Below, piece by piece: positions 39,524-49,662 of a stretch of DNA of 64,000 nucleotides. Source of the stretch: Tranzscheliella williamsii. Taxonomy: Eukaryota; Basidiomycota; Ustilaginomycetes; Ustilaginales; Ustilaginaceae. Each line of letters opens with the position of its first letter. Positions within the stretch are counted from its first letter, which is position 1. The stretch lies in contig JALBYF010000068.1 of assembly GCA_023212725.1 (NCBI GenBank), forward strand, positions 1 through 64,000. The letters run 5' to 3'. A program made the position numbers and the translations under genes. Under the pieces are notes generated by a model that was not told the origin of the DNA, did not search any database, and saw only the letters and a program-made list of their open reading frames with translations.

Positions 39524-41719
39524 ATGGCTTACAAGAGATCCTCCGTCCTCGTCGGTCTCCCCGACCAGGACAGGGGGTGGGAAGATGTACAAGCCAAGAC
39601 GTTTACCAAATGGTCAGTAGCTCTCTCTTCGCTCGCCCGTCTCTCGTACCTCCTGAGCCTCTTTTACTGACTCCCACGCCGGCCTCGGCTGTTTAATGCA
39701 GGCTGAATACCAAGCTGGAATCCAGGCAGATTCCACCGATGAGGTCGCTGGCGACGGATCTGTCTGACGGTGTAAAGCTGGTGCAGTTAATGGAGATCAT
39801 GGGCGACACTAGTCTCGGCAGATTCTATTTGAACCCGCGCATGCGTATCCAGAAAGCGGAGAACGTCAACCTTGCGCTCGAATTCATCAAAAGTAGAGGT
39901 GTAGTGCTGACCAATGTCGGAGCTGAAGATATTGTGGACGGCAACCTCAAGCTTATCCTTGGAATGATATGGACCCTCATCCTTCGATTTACCATTGCTG
40001 ATATCAGGTATGTATTCCCAGTCATTTCCGTAGCCACACCCCGTCTGTGTGGCCGCAGCACATGTCGTTGTGCGCGCTAACCAAGTCGTATCGCGATCAT
40101 GTTACAGCGAGGAGGGGGTCACTGCCAAAGAAGGTCTCTTACTGTGGTGTCAGCGCAAGACAGCGCCTTACAACGAGGTCGAAGTCACCAATTTCACCAC
40201 CTCTTTCAAAGATGGACTGGCCCTGTGTGCTTTGATCCATCGTCATCGACCCGATCTGCTCAATTACGATGCTTTGCCCAAACAAGACCCTCACACATGC
40301 ACCCGTACCGCTTTCCAGGTAGCCGAAAAGCATCTCGGCATCCCGCAATTACTTGACGTCGAGGATCTTTGCGACCGAGCCAAGCCGGACGAACGCAGTG
40401 TAATGACCTACGTTGCGCAGTACTTCCACGCTTTCAGCTCGATGGAGCAGGCCGAGGTCGTCAGCCGCAGGGTGGCCACTTTTGCTGACGTCATGCAGAG
40501 TGCATGGGTGATGCAGCAGGACTACGAGAGAAGAGCAAGGGCTGTAAGTACCATCGTCCGGCGACAACTGTCGCACGCCTCGCTTTAGCACACATAATCC
40601 TGACACCGACCTGTTTTCTTTGCCTGTTGCTCACAGCTGGTGGATACCATGCGACAACTCCAGCAAGGCTGGGCCGCTGCCTCCTTTTTAGGCACATACG
40701 CCGACGCCAGGGAACAACTGACGCAATTCAATGAGTACAAGGTTGGCATCAAGCGGGAGCTGGTACGCGAGCGGACCGACTTGGCAGCACTGCTCGGGAA
40801 CATCCAGACCAAGCTGAAAACGTATCACCTTCCCGAATGGCTCCCTGCTGCCGGCTTAAGGCAAACCGACCTGGATGACGCTTGGGAGCAGCTCGCGGTC
40901 GGCGAAGCCAATCGAAGCCGGTCCATCAACGCGGAAATTCGGAACGCCAAAGAGAACTTGAGAATCAAGTTTGCCAATATCGCCAACGAGTTTGAACACA
41001 AGCTTCGGGAGGTGGCGGGCGGTATAGCTGCGCTGGAAGGCGACTTAGAGTTGCAGCGCGACCAGGTGAAACAGCTGCTCGATGTGCTCGAGCCCATCAA
41101 AGAGAGCCTTTCGCTGATCGAGGCAGTGGAGCAGGAGTGCTTGGATGCCAAGGTCGAAGAGAACGACCACACCATCTTCACCGTGAACGACCTGGTCTTT
41201 GAACTGGAGCTGGTCAAAACAAGTGTCTCGAAGAAACTTGCCTTCATTGAAAATCAGATCGTATCTCGGCAACACACCAATCTCACCCCGGCGCAGCTGG
41301 AGGAGTTCGAATCTACGTTCCGGTACTTTGACAAGGACGCTTCCAACACGCTCACAATGCCGGAGCTTGGCGCGGCTCTGGCTAGTCTAGGCATCATCTA
41401 CACGGAAGAAGACATTGAGCAAATCCACATGCAACTATCTGAGACTTTTGGTGCCGTCTCCTACGATGCCTTTCTGACGTTTTTGAGGGAGATCACAGAA
41501 GACACTACCTCGCCAGATCAGCTATTGGAGGCATTCCAAGGCCTGGCGGGCGACAAGCCCTACGTCACGGAGCTGGACCTCCGTCTGGCGTTGTTGCCGC
41601 AAGGCTCCATTGACTACCTGAAAGCCGCGATGCCACAGGTACAGGCCGAAGGCGTAGAAGAGCCCGTATATGATTATGAAGGCTATCTGACCGGTCTCTT
41701 TGGCGTCGCACAGGTATGA
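39524..41719 (+). CDS. AIN1: Alpha-actinin, actin crosslinking protein, four exons
   Basis: Exons 39524-39612, 39702-40007, 40108-40543 and 40637-41719, 637 residues, all GT..AG with consistent phases. Two calponin-homology domains (about 18-130 and 135-240) begin QAKTFTKWLNTKLESR and include LSDGVKLVQLMEIMG, GMIWTLILRF, EGLLLWCQRKTAPY and FKDGLALCALIHRHRPDLL. A short spectrin-like coiled rod (about 245-490) follows. An EF-hand at about 509-520 (DKDASNTLTMPE) has oxygen ligands at the Ca2+ positions; the later hands are degenerate. Known role: bundles F-actin in the cytokinetic ring. The last coding bases CAG-GTATGA also look like a splice donor, so a longer C-terminus is possible (see findings). 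Confidence 0.93.
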
Positions 41720-42554
41720 GGCGCATGCCAGACCCCTACCTATCGGACCCTAGTGTTGCATAGCTTTCTTGCTTGACGCTGTTGTCTGCTCGTCGGATGC
41801 AGGGCCGCTTCCTTTGCTCAGCTGGTGGTCTCGAAAGACTTGCGTTGCATTCAAGAGCCCAAAGCCAGCCTACTACACCTCAGATCCAAATGTGCTTTCA
41901 GTTTCCTCGTCCCCGCCCGCCTCACCATGTATTTTTTATTAGATCATTGCCGCTACCAATCAATTCAGCTCAGCCACAGCCCGGCAGGCGCATCTTGTAG
42001 AGCAAGCTGAAGCCCTGTCCACCGCTGAATGGCTTTATACTATGGCCAGCTTGCAGGAGCGTTTCAAGAGATCCATAAACCGCCTTTCCTGGATTCTCTG
42101 CTGGACACGCTGACGCGATTTTTGGGCGCCAAGTTTAAGGGGCCAAAAGACGCAAGCAACGCGGATTGCGAAAGAGCAACATCGCAAAGTCACACAACAC
42201 ACTTATGGCTTTACAGTACACTTCTACGACTTCGCCAGCCTGAGCTTCTTGTTCTTTCACGTTCGGGTTATGCGTCGCTCTCGTGCTCTTCCTGTGAACA
42301 ATACTATCAACGATCTATCTGCGTCGCCTCCGAGCTCCAGCAGCAGGATCTGCCGAACGCTTGCATAAGCTCAACGTTTTAAGCGCATCGAAAGGGATAA
42401 CGGTCATCCACAGGAGCTTTCCTTTCGAAGTCATTTCATTAGTACGAGTCAGCACAGACCCAGTCCTAACAAGTCCATGCCAGCGACAAGCTTCATATGG
42501 CTTGCATAAGCATACGTAGCGACGCCGCCAATCTGCAGCTCCCTGCGTCTCCTC
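41720..42554. other. Intergenic, possibly with an alternative last exon of alpha-actinin
   Basis: 835 bp. If the sequence 41714-41803 is removed as an intron, the frame continues to a stop at 41998-42000. Otherwise I see no gene here. Confidence 0.4.
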
Positions 42555-45500
42555 ATGTTCCTACCTCGACAGACTTGGTTCCAAGCCGAACAGCGGCCCA
42601 GGCTTGGGAGAAACTCGTCATCCGCTTCTCTCGTCAGCCTTCATGTCCACGAGTCCCTTCTCGCTGGCAAGGCCCGGCAGCTCAGCAGCTCACACGGTCT
42701 GGGTCTTGCGTCCTATGACCAGGTTGCGGACGATGCGGCGTCCGATGTACAAGAAAACAAAGGCAACACCCAGCCTGGCTCGCTCTCGCCGTCTTCCCCC
42801 AGCCGTCTAGAAACAGCACAGAAAGCGAGAGTCACAGCCAGCGAGATGGGAATCAATGCTGCTGATCATGCAGGTCAGCAAAGCGACGGATTAAGGCAAA
42901 CCCACAAGCTAGACGAGATCTTCGTCGGTGCTCGCCCCATATCACGTCCTCCTCCTTCGTTCAACAATGCCCAGGTCGACAAGTCGAAGCTCCCTGTCAA
43001 CAAGCGCACAAGTCTAAGAGGCTATGCAGAAGCGCGATACCAGAAGCATTTGGGCATCGAAGAACGCATACTGAAAGCTACCAACACGCATCGTCTCGAG
43101 TGGGAGGCCAAAGCCGCCGCCCTCAATCATTCCTACTCGCTTACCATCTTACTTCTGTATCGCGCCGGCTCACTCGGCTCAGCTACTGCTTGTGCCACTC
43201 TAGCACGCCTATACGCGTTCGGCGTCACAAGAGGCAGTCGGCCTAGGCTAGCCCTGGTGTATCGCGACAGCCTCCGTAGCGTCGCCTGGAGCTTAGAATC
43301 GCTCCGCCTCTACGACGGACGTCTGGCAGCGCAAATCCGCGCCTCCAGGTTCTCCTCGACGCCCTCGGCCAGACTGGTTCAGGTCTGGCAGGGCCCAACC
43401 GAGTCTGTCGACATCCTCATCCGCGCGCTACTGTCGCCGGATGTGGACGCTTTCAACCCCAACCAAAGGAACGCCGTCTTCTTACCTCTCATTGCAGATC
43501 TTTGCGACTCGCAAGTGACGACGTTCACTTCCCGGGCAAGTCAAGCCATCAGCTCGAGCAGCCCTGCGCCTGAACTTTGGACTGAGGTCGAGCATGCCGC
43601 CCAGCGTCTTCGTTCACGTTTGGTGGCAGAGGATCGAGCCAATGCCGAAACCCTTGTTCAGCCGCTCTCAGATGGACCCGACGAAGAAGAAGAGGCCAAG
43701 AAGCTAGTGCAGTGCCTGAACACCCTCAAGTTTCATCTTGCAGTGTTACAGGCCATCCTCAAGACCCGGTCTCTGGCCATGGAGCCGTATCCCGAGAATG
43801 TCGCAGCAGCCGAGTACTCCTGGACAGCCGCTGCTAATGCTTCACGCTCAGCAGAGAACCATGGCATTGCTGTGACGCGAATTCTTGAGGCGATCGCTGA
43901 CGCAAGGCGCGAGTCTTGGAGAGTCTCTGATCGCAGCTTGTTCCGAGAACTTTCCTCGGCCTCTCAGGCACATCTCGAGGAAGTAACAACGCCCACATAC
44001 CAAAGTAGAAACTCAGCAGCGATCTCCGCTGGCTCTCTTGCGCCTTCTGCGGACAAAGCAGAGCTTAAGGGTAGGAAAATCGAGCAAAAGAGAGACCCCC
44101 TGAGGACACTGACGCCGGAAGACGCCGAAACTATTGGCAAGATTGACGCCAGTGTCCGTCCTGCCCTGACTGTGCGACTATCGAGCAGCCATGCCGCCCC
44201 GCGGGCTTCGATCGCTCCTGTACTTGCCGAAGGCGAGCAGCAAGTTCCCTTGCGGCAGTCGAGCACCGCCTCCCAGGCGGCAATTCGCCAAAAGATGAGT
44301 CGAAGTATCAGTCAGACTTCGGTAGTACCTGCGATTGATAGAAGCCGTTCGAATGGCTTCGAACGGAACTCAACTGCCGAGCCTCCTTCCCCATCCGACA
44401 GCATCCGGACCGGCTTCAGCCTCGGAGACACCCGGCCCCGAAGACCATCCAGCGTTGTCTCTGTGACACCGTCGCTGATGTTTCCGCCCAATGCCAACGA
44501 TTCGGATCCTTTCGGCCCAGCTGACCAGAATGAACTGCACTACCGGGCGAGAAACGTATCAGAAAGCGCCGAGTTTGGCCCTCCTCGGACGGATTCGCAG
44601 CTGTCTGCCGCGCAAGTGGCCCAACCACGGCTGCGGCCGGTATCGACCACTGCACACAGGCCGCGCGTTGTCAGCATGTTCACTTCGCCCTCGGTGATGA
44701 GCGCAAGCAACGTAGACACCCTAACAGCATCGGCCTCCACATCCAGCCATCGTAGTCTGTACGCGCTTGCGGCAGCCAATCAGATTGCTTCGGCGCCTTG
44801 TTCGCGACGAAGAACGGGGTCCAACGCTTCCCTCAGCTCCTTGAATAGTCGCATCAACCATCTGGTCTCCAAAACCTCGCCCTCCATAGCGGAAATGCCC
44901 GAACGGATGCCGTTCGCCGAGGTGGACGCCGTACATCCACAGGCGGAAGCTCGTGGCGAGATGTCCGCCAAATCGACTGCGGCGAGCGACACGCTCCGCA
45001 GGCTCAAAGGACGACGCTCTAACACCGACCTGCGAAGTCGGAGACAGACCCAAAGGGAGCACAGTGCAGTGCCTCCCGTCCCTGACGTACCCCCTTCGAC
45101 GGATGCGAGACCCTCATTGCTATTCCCAACCAAGTCGACCGTCTTTGTGTCGGTCGAAAATCTGCCAGAGCAGAGCAACTCATCATCAAAGGATGCGAAG
45201 CGGTATGTCGGCTCGCCGAGCGGCCGGAATGCCGTTGAGCAGTTGCAGCAGACTCGCACGCGTATCGCACATGCAGCCATTCCATCGGTGCTCGAAGATA
45301 CAGAGGCTACCCTGAAGAGCAGCTCGTCCATTTCCAACGGCGGTCCTGCCTTTTCTTCTGCATTGATCGCAGGGGCTATGTCCGGCCTCACGGTGGACCT
45401 CCTCTTCTTTCCGATTGACACGATCAAGACGCGTCTTCAATCCTCGCAAGGCTTCTGGGCGGCTGGCGGCTTCTCGGGCGTGTATCGCGGGCTGGCTTCC

Positions 45501-46289
45501 ACCGCGGTTGGCTCGGCTCCGGGTGCATCGGTGTTTTTCACGACGTACGAATCGATGAAACCTGCGCTGGTGCGATGGCTTCCCACTGTTTTTGGCGCCG
45601 AGGGCTCGTTAGGGCCAGCAGGGCTGCACATGGCGTCGGCCTCGATCGCCGAAGTGGCGGCCTGTCTCATCAGGGTGCCTACCGAGGTGATCAAGTCGCG
45701 CCAACAGACCATGACCTACGGAAAGGGAACGTCCACGCTGCAGGCCTTCACCAAGGTCTTTCAACAAGCGGGCCTTCGGGGCTACTACCGCGGCTTTGGC
45801 AGCACCGTGGGGCGAGAAATCCCGTTCACGTGCATTCAGTTTCCTCTGTACGAGAGGTTGAAGCTGGAGATGGCCCGCTCACGTCTACTACCCGACTCTT
45901 CGGCGGCGGCGGCGGCGAGCGAGGCTGGCCGGGCCGTGTCCAACGAGGAGCTGGTCCGGAACTTGCCCACGTGGCAGGCGGGTCTCGCGGGCAGCATTGC
46001 CGGCGCGATCGCCGCGGGCCTGACCACGCCGCTCGACGTCGTCAAGACGCGGATCATGCTGCATACCAAGAAGGCAGCCGGGCTGGAGAGCAGCAGTGCC
46101 GCGCTCGCCGCCGCTGCCGAGCTCCCCGCCGGCGTCAACACCAAGATCGTCCCCACGCTCCTCCACATCGCCCGCACCGAGGGCGCCATGACCCTCTTCA
46201 GCGGCTTCCTCCCGCGCACGCTGTGGATCGGCCTCGGCGGCGCCGTCTTCCTCGGCACCTACGACGCTGGCATCAAGGCGCTGCCCTAG
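42555..46289 (+). CDS. PET8: Fusion: long N-terminal region plus mitochondrial S-adenosylmethionine carrier (Pet8/SAMC)
   Basis: One open frame of 1,244 residues. Residues ~135-500 are helical, with a Sel1/TPR-like pattern (ATACATLARLYAFGVTRG, then SVAWSLESLRLYD). Residues ~500-925 are Ser/Arg-rich and disordered. Residues ~928-1244 form a full mitochondrial carrier: three repeats with signatures PIDTIKTRLQ, PTEVIKSRQQ and PLDVVKTRIM, and RGLASTAVGSAPGASVFF typical of the SAM carrier. Known role of that part: imports SAM into the matrix in exchange for S-adenosylhomocysteine. Ordinary Pet8 is about 280-300 residues. No stop or clear in-frame ATG separates the parts just before the carrier. 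It could be a true fusion, or two genes with an unseen splice boundary. Convergent with PPWD1, 150 bp apart. Confidence 0.8.
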   Translation: MFLPRQTWFQAEQRPRLGRNSSSASLVSLHVHESLLAGKARQLSSSHGLGLASYDQVADDAASDVQENKGNTQPGSLSPSSPSRLETAQKARVTASEMGINAADHAGQQSDGLRQTHKLDEIFVGARPISRPPPSFNNAQVDKSKLPVNKRTSLRGYAEARYQKHLGIEERILKATNTHRLEWEAKAAALNHSYSLTILLLYRAGSLGSATACATLARLYAFGVTRGSRPRLALVYRDSLRSVAWSLESLRLYDGRLAAQIRASRFSSTPSARLVQVWQGPTESVDILIRALLSPDVDAFNPNQRNAVFLPLIADLCDSQVTTFTSRASQAISSSSPAPELWTEVEHAAQRLRSRLVAEDRANAETLVQPLSDGPDEEEEAKKLVQCLNTLKFHLAVLQAILKTRSLAMEPYPENVAAAEYSWTAAANASRSAENHGIAVTRILEAIADARRESWRVSDRSLFRELSSASQAHLEEVTTPTYQSRNSAAISAGSLAPSADKAELKGRKIEQKRDPLRTLTPEDAETIGKIDASVRPALTVRLSSSHAAPRASIAPVLAEGEQQVPLRQSSTASQAAIRQKMSRSISQTSVVPAIDRSRSNGFERNSTAEPPSPSDSIRTGFSLGDTRPRRPSSVVSVTPSLMFPPNANDSDPFGPADQNELHYRARNVSESAEFGPPRTDSQLSAAQVAQPRLRPVSTTAHRPRVVSMFTSPSVMSASNVDTLTASASTSSHRSLYALAAANQIASAPCSRRRTGSNASLSSLNSRINHLVSKTSPSIAEMPERMPFAEVDAVHPQAEARGEMSAKSTAASDTLRRLKGRRSNTDLRSRRQTQREHSAVPPVPDVPPSTDARPSLLFPTKSTVFVSVENLPEQSNSSSKDAKRYVGSPSGRNAVEQLQQTRTRIAHAAIPSVLEDTEATLKSSSSISNGGPAFSSALIAGAMSGLTVDLLFFPIDTIKTRLQSSQGFWAAGGFSGVYRGLASTAVGSAPGASVFFTTYESMKPALVRWLPTVFGAEGSLGPAGLHMASASIAEVAACLIRVPTEVIKSRQQTMTYGKGTSTLQAFTKVFQQAGLRGYYRGFGSTVGREIPFTCIQFPLYERLKLEMARSRLLPDSSAAAAASEAGRAVSNEELVRNLPTWQAGLAGSIAGAIAAGLTTPLDVVKTRIMLHTKKAAGLESSSAALAAAAELPAGVNTKIVPTLLHIARTEGAMTLFSGFLPRTLWIGLGGAVFLGTYDAGIKALP

Positions 46290-46439
46290 CCGCCCAACCT
46301 CGGAAAACTCTCGTCGCTAGTACATTCCCATGACGCAGCAGAGTAATATGCTTTTTCCGGTTATCAGGCCGTTGTCTATGCGACGGAGGGAGCGTGGCAG
46401 GTGTACAGTGCAGGCGAAAACGGGGCGCGATGGGTGGGA

Positions 46440-48935
46440 CTAGCGGAGGCTGATGTTGACAATGCGAATCTCGTCCCGGGGTCGGTCGTTCTTGTCGACG
46501 CGGGCGTCCTCGATGCGCTTGACGACGTCCATGCCCGAGGTGACTCTGCCGAAGACCGAGTGCTTGCGGTCGAGCCAGGGGGCGGGGACGGTGGTGATGA
46601 AGAACTGGCTGCCGTTGGAGTTGGGGCCGGCGTTGGCCATGGAGAGGGTGAAGGGGCGGCTGTGGTCCAGGCTCGGGTGGAACTCGTCGGCGAAGGGGGC
46701 GCCCCAGAGCGAGTCGCCGCCGGTGCCGTCGCCGAGCGGGTCGCCGGTCTGGACCATGAACTTTTTGATGACGCGGTGGAAGAGAAGACCATCGTAGTAG
46801 CCCTTGGCGGCGAGGCCGGTGAAGTTGGCGCACGTGGTGGGGACCAGGTCGGCGAAGAGGGCGATGTGGATGTCGCCGAGCGTGGTGTGCAGCACTGCGG
46901 CGGCGTGGGCGGGCCTTTTGGCCGCGCCGGCGCTGCGCATTGCCACGCCGGTTGCTGCGGCGAGCGTCTGCTCTTCGCGCGTCGGCTTCTCGTTGAAGAC
47001 ATCCCGCTCGCCCGCGCCGCCCGCGACCGCGTCCGGGTCGACGCGCGTAAACATGTAGAACCGACTGCGCTGCAGCGCGGTAGCAAACAGCGTCGGATCC
47101 ACCAGCCCCTGCCTGTCCAGCAGCGGATTCTCGGACGCCGCCGCCGCCAGACTCGTTGTCGCCCGCTTGTTCGGCGCACCCTGGAAGAGCGCCAGGTTCA
47201 GGAAACGGACGCTCTCGTCCTTGCCCAACAGCCGCACACACTCGTTGGTCGCCAAATTAACCATCTTGATCCCCACCAGCGAGCTGTAGATCACAAAGTT
47301 GGCCGACTCGTCAAACACGACGTTCCACACACTCGCCGTCGTCGCGTTGTCCACCGCCGAGAGCGCGCCAGCCGCCGACAGGGCGTTCAGTTCGCGCTCG
47401 ACAGCGAAGCGCCGGCCAAACTCCATCTCATCCAGCTTGAAGTTGACAGCGGCAGGCGCGGTGGACGCAGCATTTGGCCCGCTGGCTGCCGACAAGGTCT
47501 GCGCGGGGGGCGGAGGCTGGGACTGGAGCTTCTGGCATGCATCGAGGCTCTCGTCGTAGCGCCGCTGGATCTTTGCCGTCCTAAAGTCAAACACACGGAT
47601 CTGGCGGTCCAGTGCAGAGAAGACGACAAACTTGTCGCCGTGGGGCGAAAAGGTGAGCGTGGTGGGAACCGTCTTGGTCTTTTTGAACTCAAACAGATCC
47701 GTCGCGCTCTTGAACTCAAAGATGCCGGCCACCTGCGAAGGTGAGGGCGGCGAAAAGGGCTCCTGCGGCACCCAGTACTCGACAAAGCCGGCTACGTCGC
47801 ACGAGACCACCACGTTGTGCGGCTCGTTGTAGGCGAGCAGATGGACCGGATGCTTGTGGATCTTGGAAGCGGAGAAGATAGGCTTCACACTGCCCTGTCT
47901 ACGTGCTGGAGCGGCTGCGGTTTGTGTCTCAGCGACAGAATCAATCCCGTCCGAATCAAAGGCTGTACCGTTGGAAGGGTCGACACCATCAGCGCGGCCG
48001 TCATAGACGCGGATGATGGACGAGGTCTCGTCGGTGATGGCAAGCAGACTCCTGGCGGCGCCCTTGTTGTGGATCCAAGCACATGTCCTCGCCTTGTAAC
48101 CAAGCTTGAACATGTTGATGAGGTCGAAGTTGACCACGTCAAAGATCTTGACGGTCGCGTCCGCGCCCAGGGTAGCGTAAAGGGCCCCATCGGAGGAACA
48201 GCTCCAGCCGACGATGGGAGTGAGGTGAGCGCGGTACTGCTTGACAAACTCGACCACGCTGCTTGCTGATGCGGAGGCAGGGTTCTTCGACGAGTCTGGC
48301 GCCGAAGAGGACGAGGTGGTGGCAGCGGCGGGCACCAGGGAGGTCTTTTTCCAAAACTTGACCCAGCCGTCCACCGAGGTGGTGATGACGAACGCGGTGT
48401 ATGGCGTGACGGTGACCGAGTTGACAGTATCTCTGTGCATCAGGCTCTTGAAGTACCTGTCCGAGGAGGGCAGATTGGCCAGATACGTCGATTGGTGGGG
48501 CAGATACCGCCGGCGCTTCTTCTTGACCGGGGATCGCGCAGCTGGTTGCTGCTCGAGCTCTCTTCGCGCGGTGCCAACCTGATCTAGGCTGGAGGACGAG
48601 GGCGGAGGCGGCGGCCCAATATCCTCATCGTCGCTATCGTCGCCGCTGTCGCTGGCAGCACTGCGCCTTGTCGCGTCCCCGGGTGCAGGCTGAGGACCCG
48701 GCGTCCCCTCAGACGCGGTCGACGCAGACTCCTCCGTGTCGAAAGACGGCGAGCGCCGCGACCTTTTCGCCGACACATCCCGGTCGACCATATCCGCTAA
48801 AAGACCCTCCTCAAGACCCACTCGAGCGTCCTGGGCTGTAGATAAGAAGGAGAGCCGTCGAAGAGACTTGTTCTTGGCCGCCTCTCCACAATTCGCAGCC
48901 ATCACCAACATCCATTTCACCTTCACAATTCCCAT
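46440..48935 (-). CDS. PPWD1: PPWD1-type peptidyl-prolyl isomerase: WD40 repeats plus cyclophilin
   Basis: 831 residues from the furthest ATG (48933-48935); ATGs at 48902 and 48791 are plausible alternatives, the last giving [14 protein letters not shown]. After an acidic/Ser tail and [19 protein letters not shown], a WD40 domain begins [19 protein letters not shown] (about 155-530). The C-terminal cyclophilin (about 675-830) has [15 protein letters not shown], the GSQFFIT core and [10 protein letters not shown]; the catalytic Arg, the Gln and the Trp that defines cyclosporin-binding types are all present. Known: PPWD1/Cyp15 associates with spliceosomes. Expected to be nuclear. The 5' end lies only about 184 bp from a plus-strand gene. 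Confidence 0.92.
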   Translation of the reverse strand: MGIVKVKWMLVMAANCGEAAKNKSLRRLSFLSTAQDARVGLEEGLLADMVDRDVSAKRSRRSPSFDTEESASTASEGTPGPQPAPGDATRRSAASDSGDDSDDEDIGPPPPPSSSSLDQVGTARRELEQQPAARSPVKKKRRRYLPHQSTYLANLPSSDRYFKSLMHRDTVNSVTVTPYTAFVITTSVDGWVKFWKKTSLVPAAATTSSSSAPDSSKNPASASASSVVEFVKQYRAHLTPIVGWSCSSDGALYATLGADATVKIFDVVNFDLINMFKLGYKARTCAWIHNKGAARSLLAITDETSSIIRVYDGRADGVDPSNGTAFDSDGIDSVAETQTAAAPARRQGSVKPIFSASKIHKHPVHLLAYNEPHNVVVSCDVAGFVEYWVPQEPFSPPSPSQVAGIFEFKSATDLFEFKKTKTVPTTLTFSPHGDKFVVFSALDRQIRVFDFRTAKIQRRYDESLDACQKLQSQPPPPAQTLSAASGPNAASTAPAAVNFKLDEMEFGRRFAVERELNALSAAGALSAVDNATTASVWNVVFDESANFVIYSSLVGIKMVNLATNECVRLLGKDESVRFLNLALFQGAPNKRATTSLAAAASENPLLDRQGLVDPTLFATALQRSRFYMFTRVDPDAVAGGAGERDVFNEKPTREEQTLAAATGVAMRSAGAAKRPAHAAAVLHTTLGDIHIALFADLVPTTCANFTGLAAKGYYDGLLFHRVIKKFMVQTGDPLGDGTGGDSLWGAPFADEFHPSLDHSRPFTLSMANAGPNSNGSQFFITTVPAPWLDRKHSVFGRVTSGMDVVKRIEDARVDKNDRPRDEIRIVNISLR

Positions 48936-49119
48936 CTCGATGACCGAAATCCGATCATTTTGCTGGAATTTCAGATCAATTTATTCACAATTCAATTGCT
49001 TTTCCGCCTCTTTCTCTTGGTTCTGCTCTTCTTCCTCCTCCTCATCTTCTTCATCTCCGCCTCCTTTGCATTCTATACACCTTTCATCTGGCTAGCTTCA
49101 GGTTCTAGAGATCACAGCG
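48936..49119. promoter_or_regulatory. Short divergent promoter with pyrimidine tract
   Basis: 184 bp between PPWD1 and the small basic gene. A C/T-rich stretch (about 49005-49080) precedes the plus-strand ATG, a usual feature of strong fungal promoters. Confidence 0.5.
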
Positions 49120-49527
49120 ATGGTGAAGCAGTCCAACAAGCGTATGTATAGCCTTTGTCGGTGCCTGTGTCTACTCGTGCGCGTCCGCTGACATCGACGT
49201 GTGGCGTACGTTTGCTTGCCGTTTGCGGGTCGATCAGGGGCGGACCGACGGCTTCGGGAGCCGGGGCTGGAGATTGAGCTTGCGTCGGACGATGCGCCGC
49301 GGTTGCGGGGGGGGAAGGCGTCGAGCGAGTACAAGCCGTACCAGCATTCGCAGCCGGGCGGGGGCGTCGGTGCTGCGGCGGCGGGAGCGCGCAAGAAGAC
49401 GGCCGCCCCCGCGGGCAAGGCGGCGCGCGCCAAGAAGGAAAAGGCCATCGAGCGCGCCGACAAGACCAACACCAAGTACCAGCTCAACCGCTCCCGCGCC
49501 GAGAAGAAGAAACTCATGAAATCCTAG
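49120..49527 (+). CDS. Small basic protein, two exons, unknown function
   Basis: Exons 49120-49141 and 49238-49527 (GTATGT donor, GATCAG acceptor), 103 residues. It starts MVKQSNKRADRRLREPG and has a short acidic segment (LEIELASDD). A Gly/Ala stretch follows, then a Lys/Ala/Arg-rich tail with KKEKAIERADKTNTKYQLN, ending KKKLMKS. Such small Lys-rich proteins are often nucleolar; Alb1-like ribosome factors have similar tails, but the match is too weak to name it. Splice phases agree, and the second exon alone lacks a natural start. It shares a short promoter with PPWD1 and is convergent with UFD2. Confidence 0.7.
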
Positions 49528-49662
49528 CGCCCCCCCGCCCCGCACCGCATCCGCCGCGCCATGTCCACGCAGTCTGGCACGCAATAGCGATCCCTGCCGC
49601 ACCGCGGTGCATTTGCAAACGAGTGCGTCTAGGCAGTACACGCTGCAGCTGTGCGTGGCGGA

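Noticed and set aside
46401..47744. 447-residue plus-strand open frame opposite PPWD1
   Set aside because: Antisense shadow of the cyclophilin/WD40 coding region with no recognisable motif.
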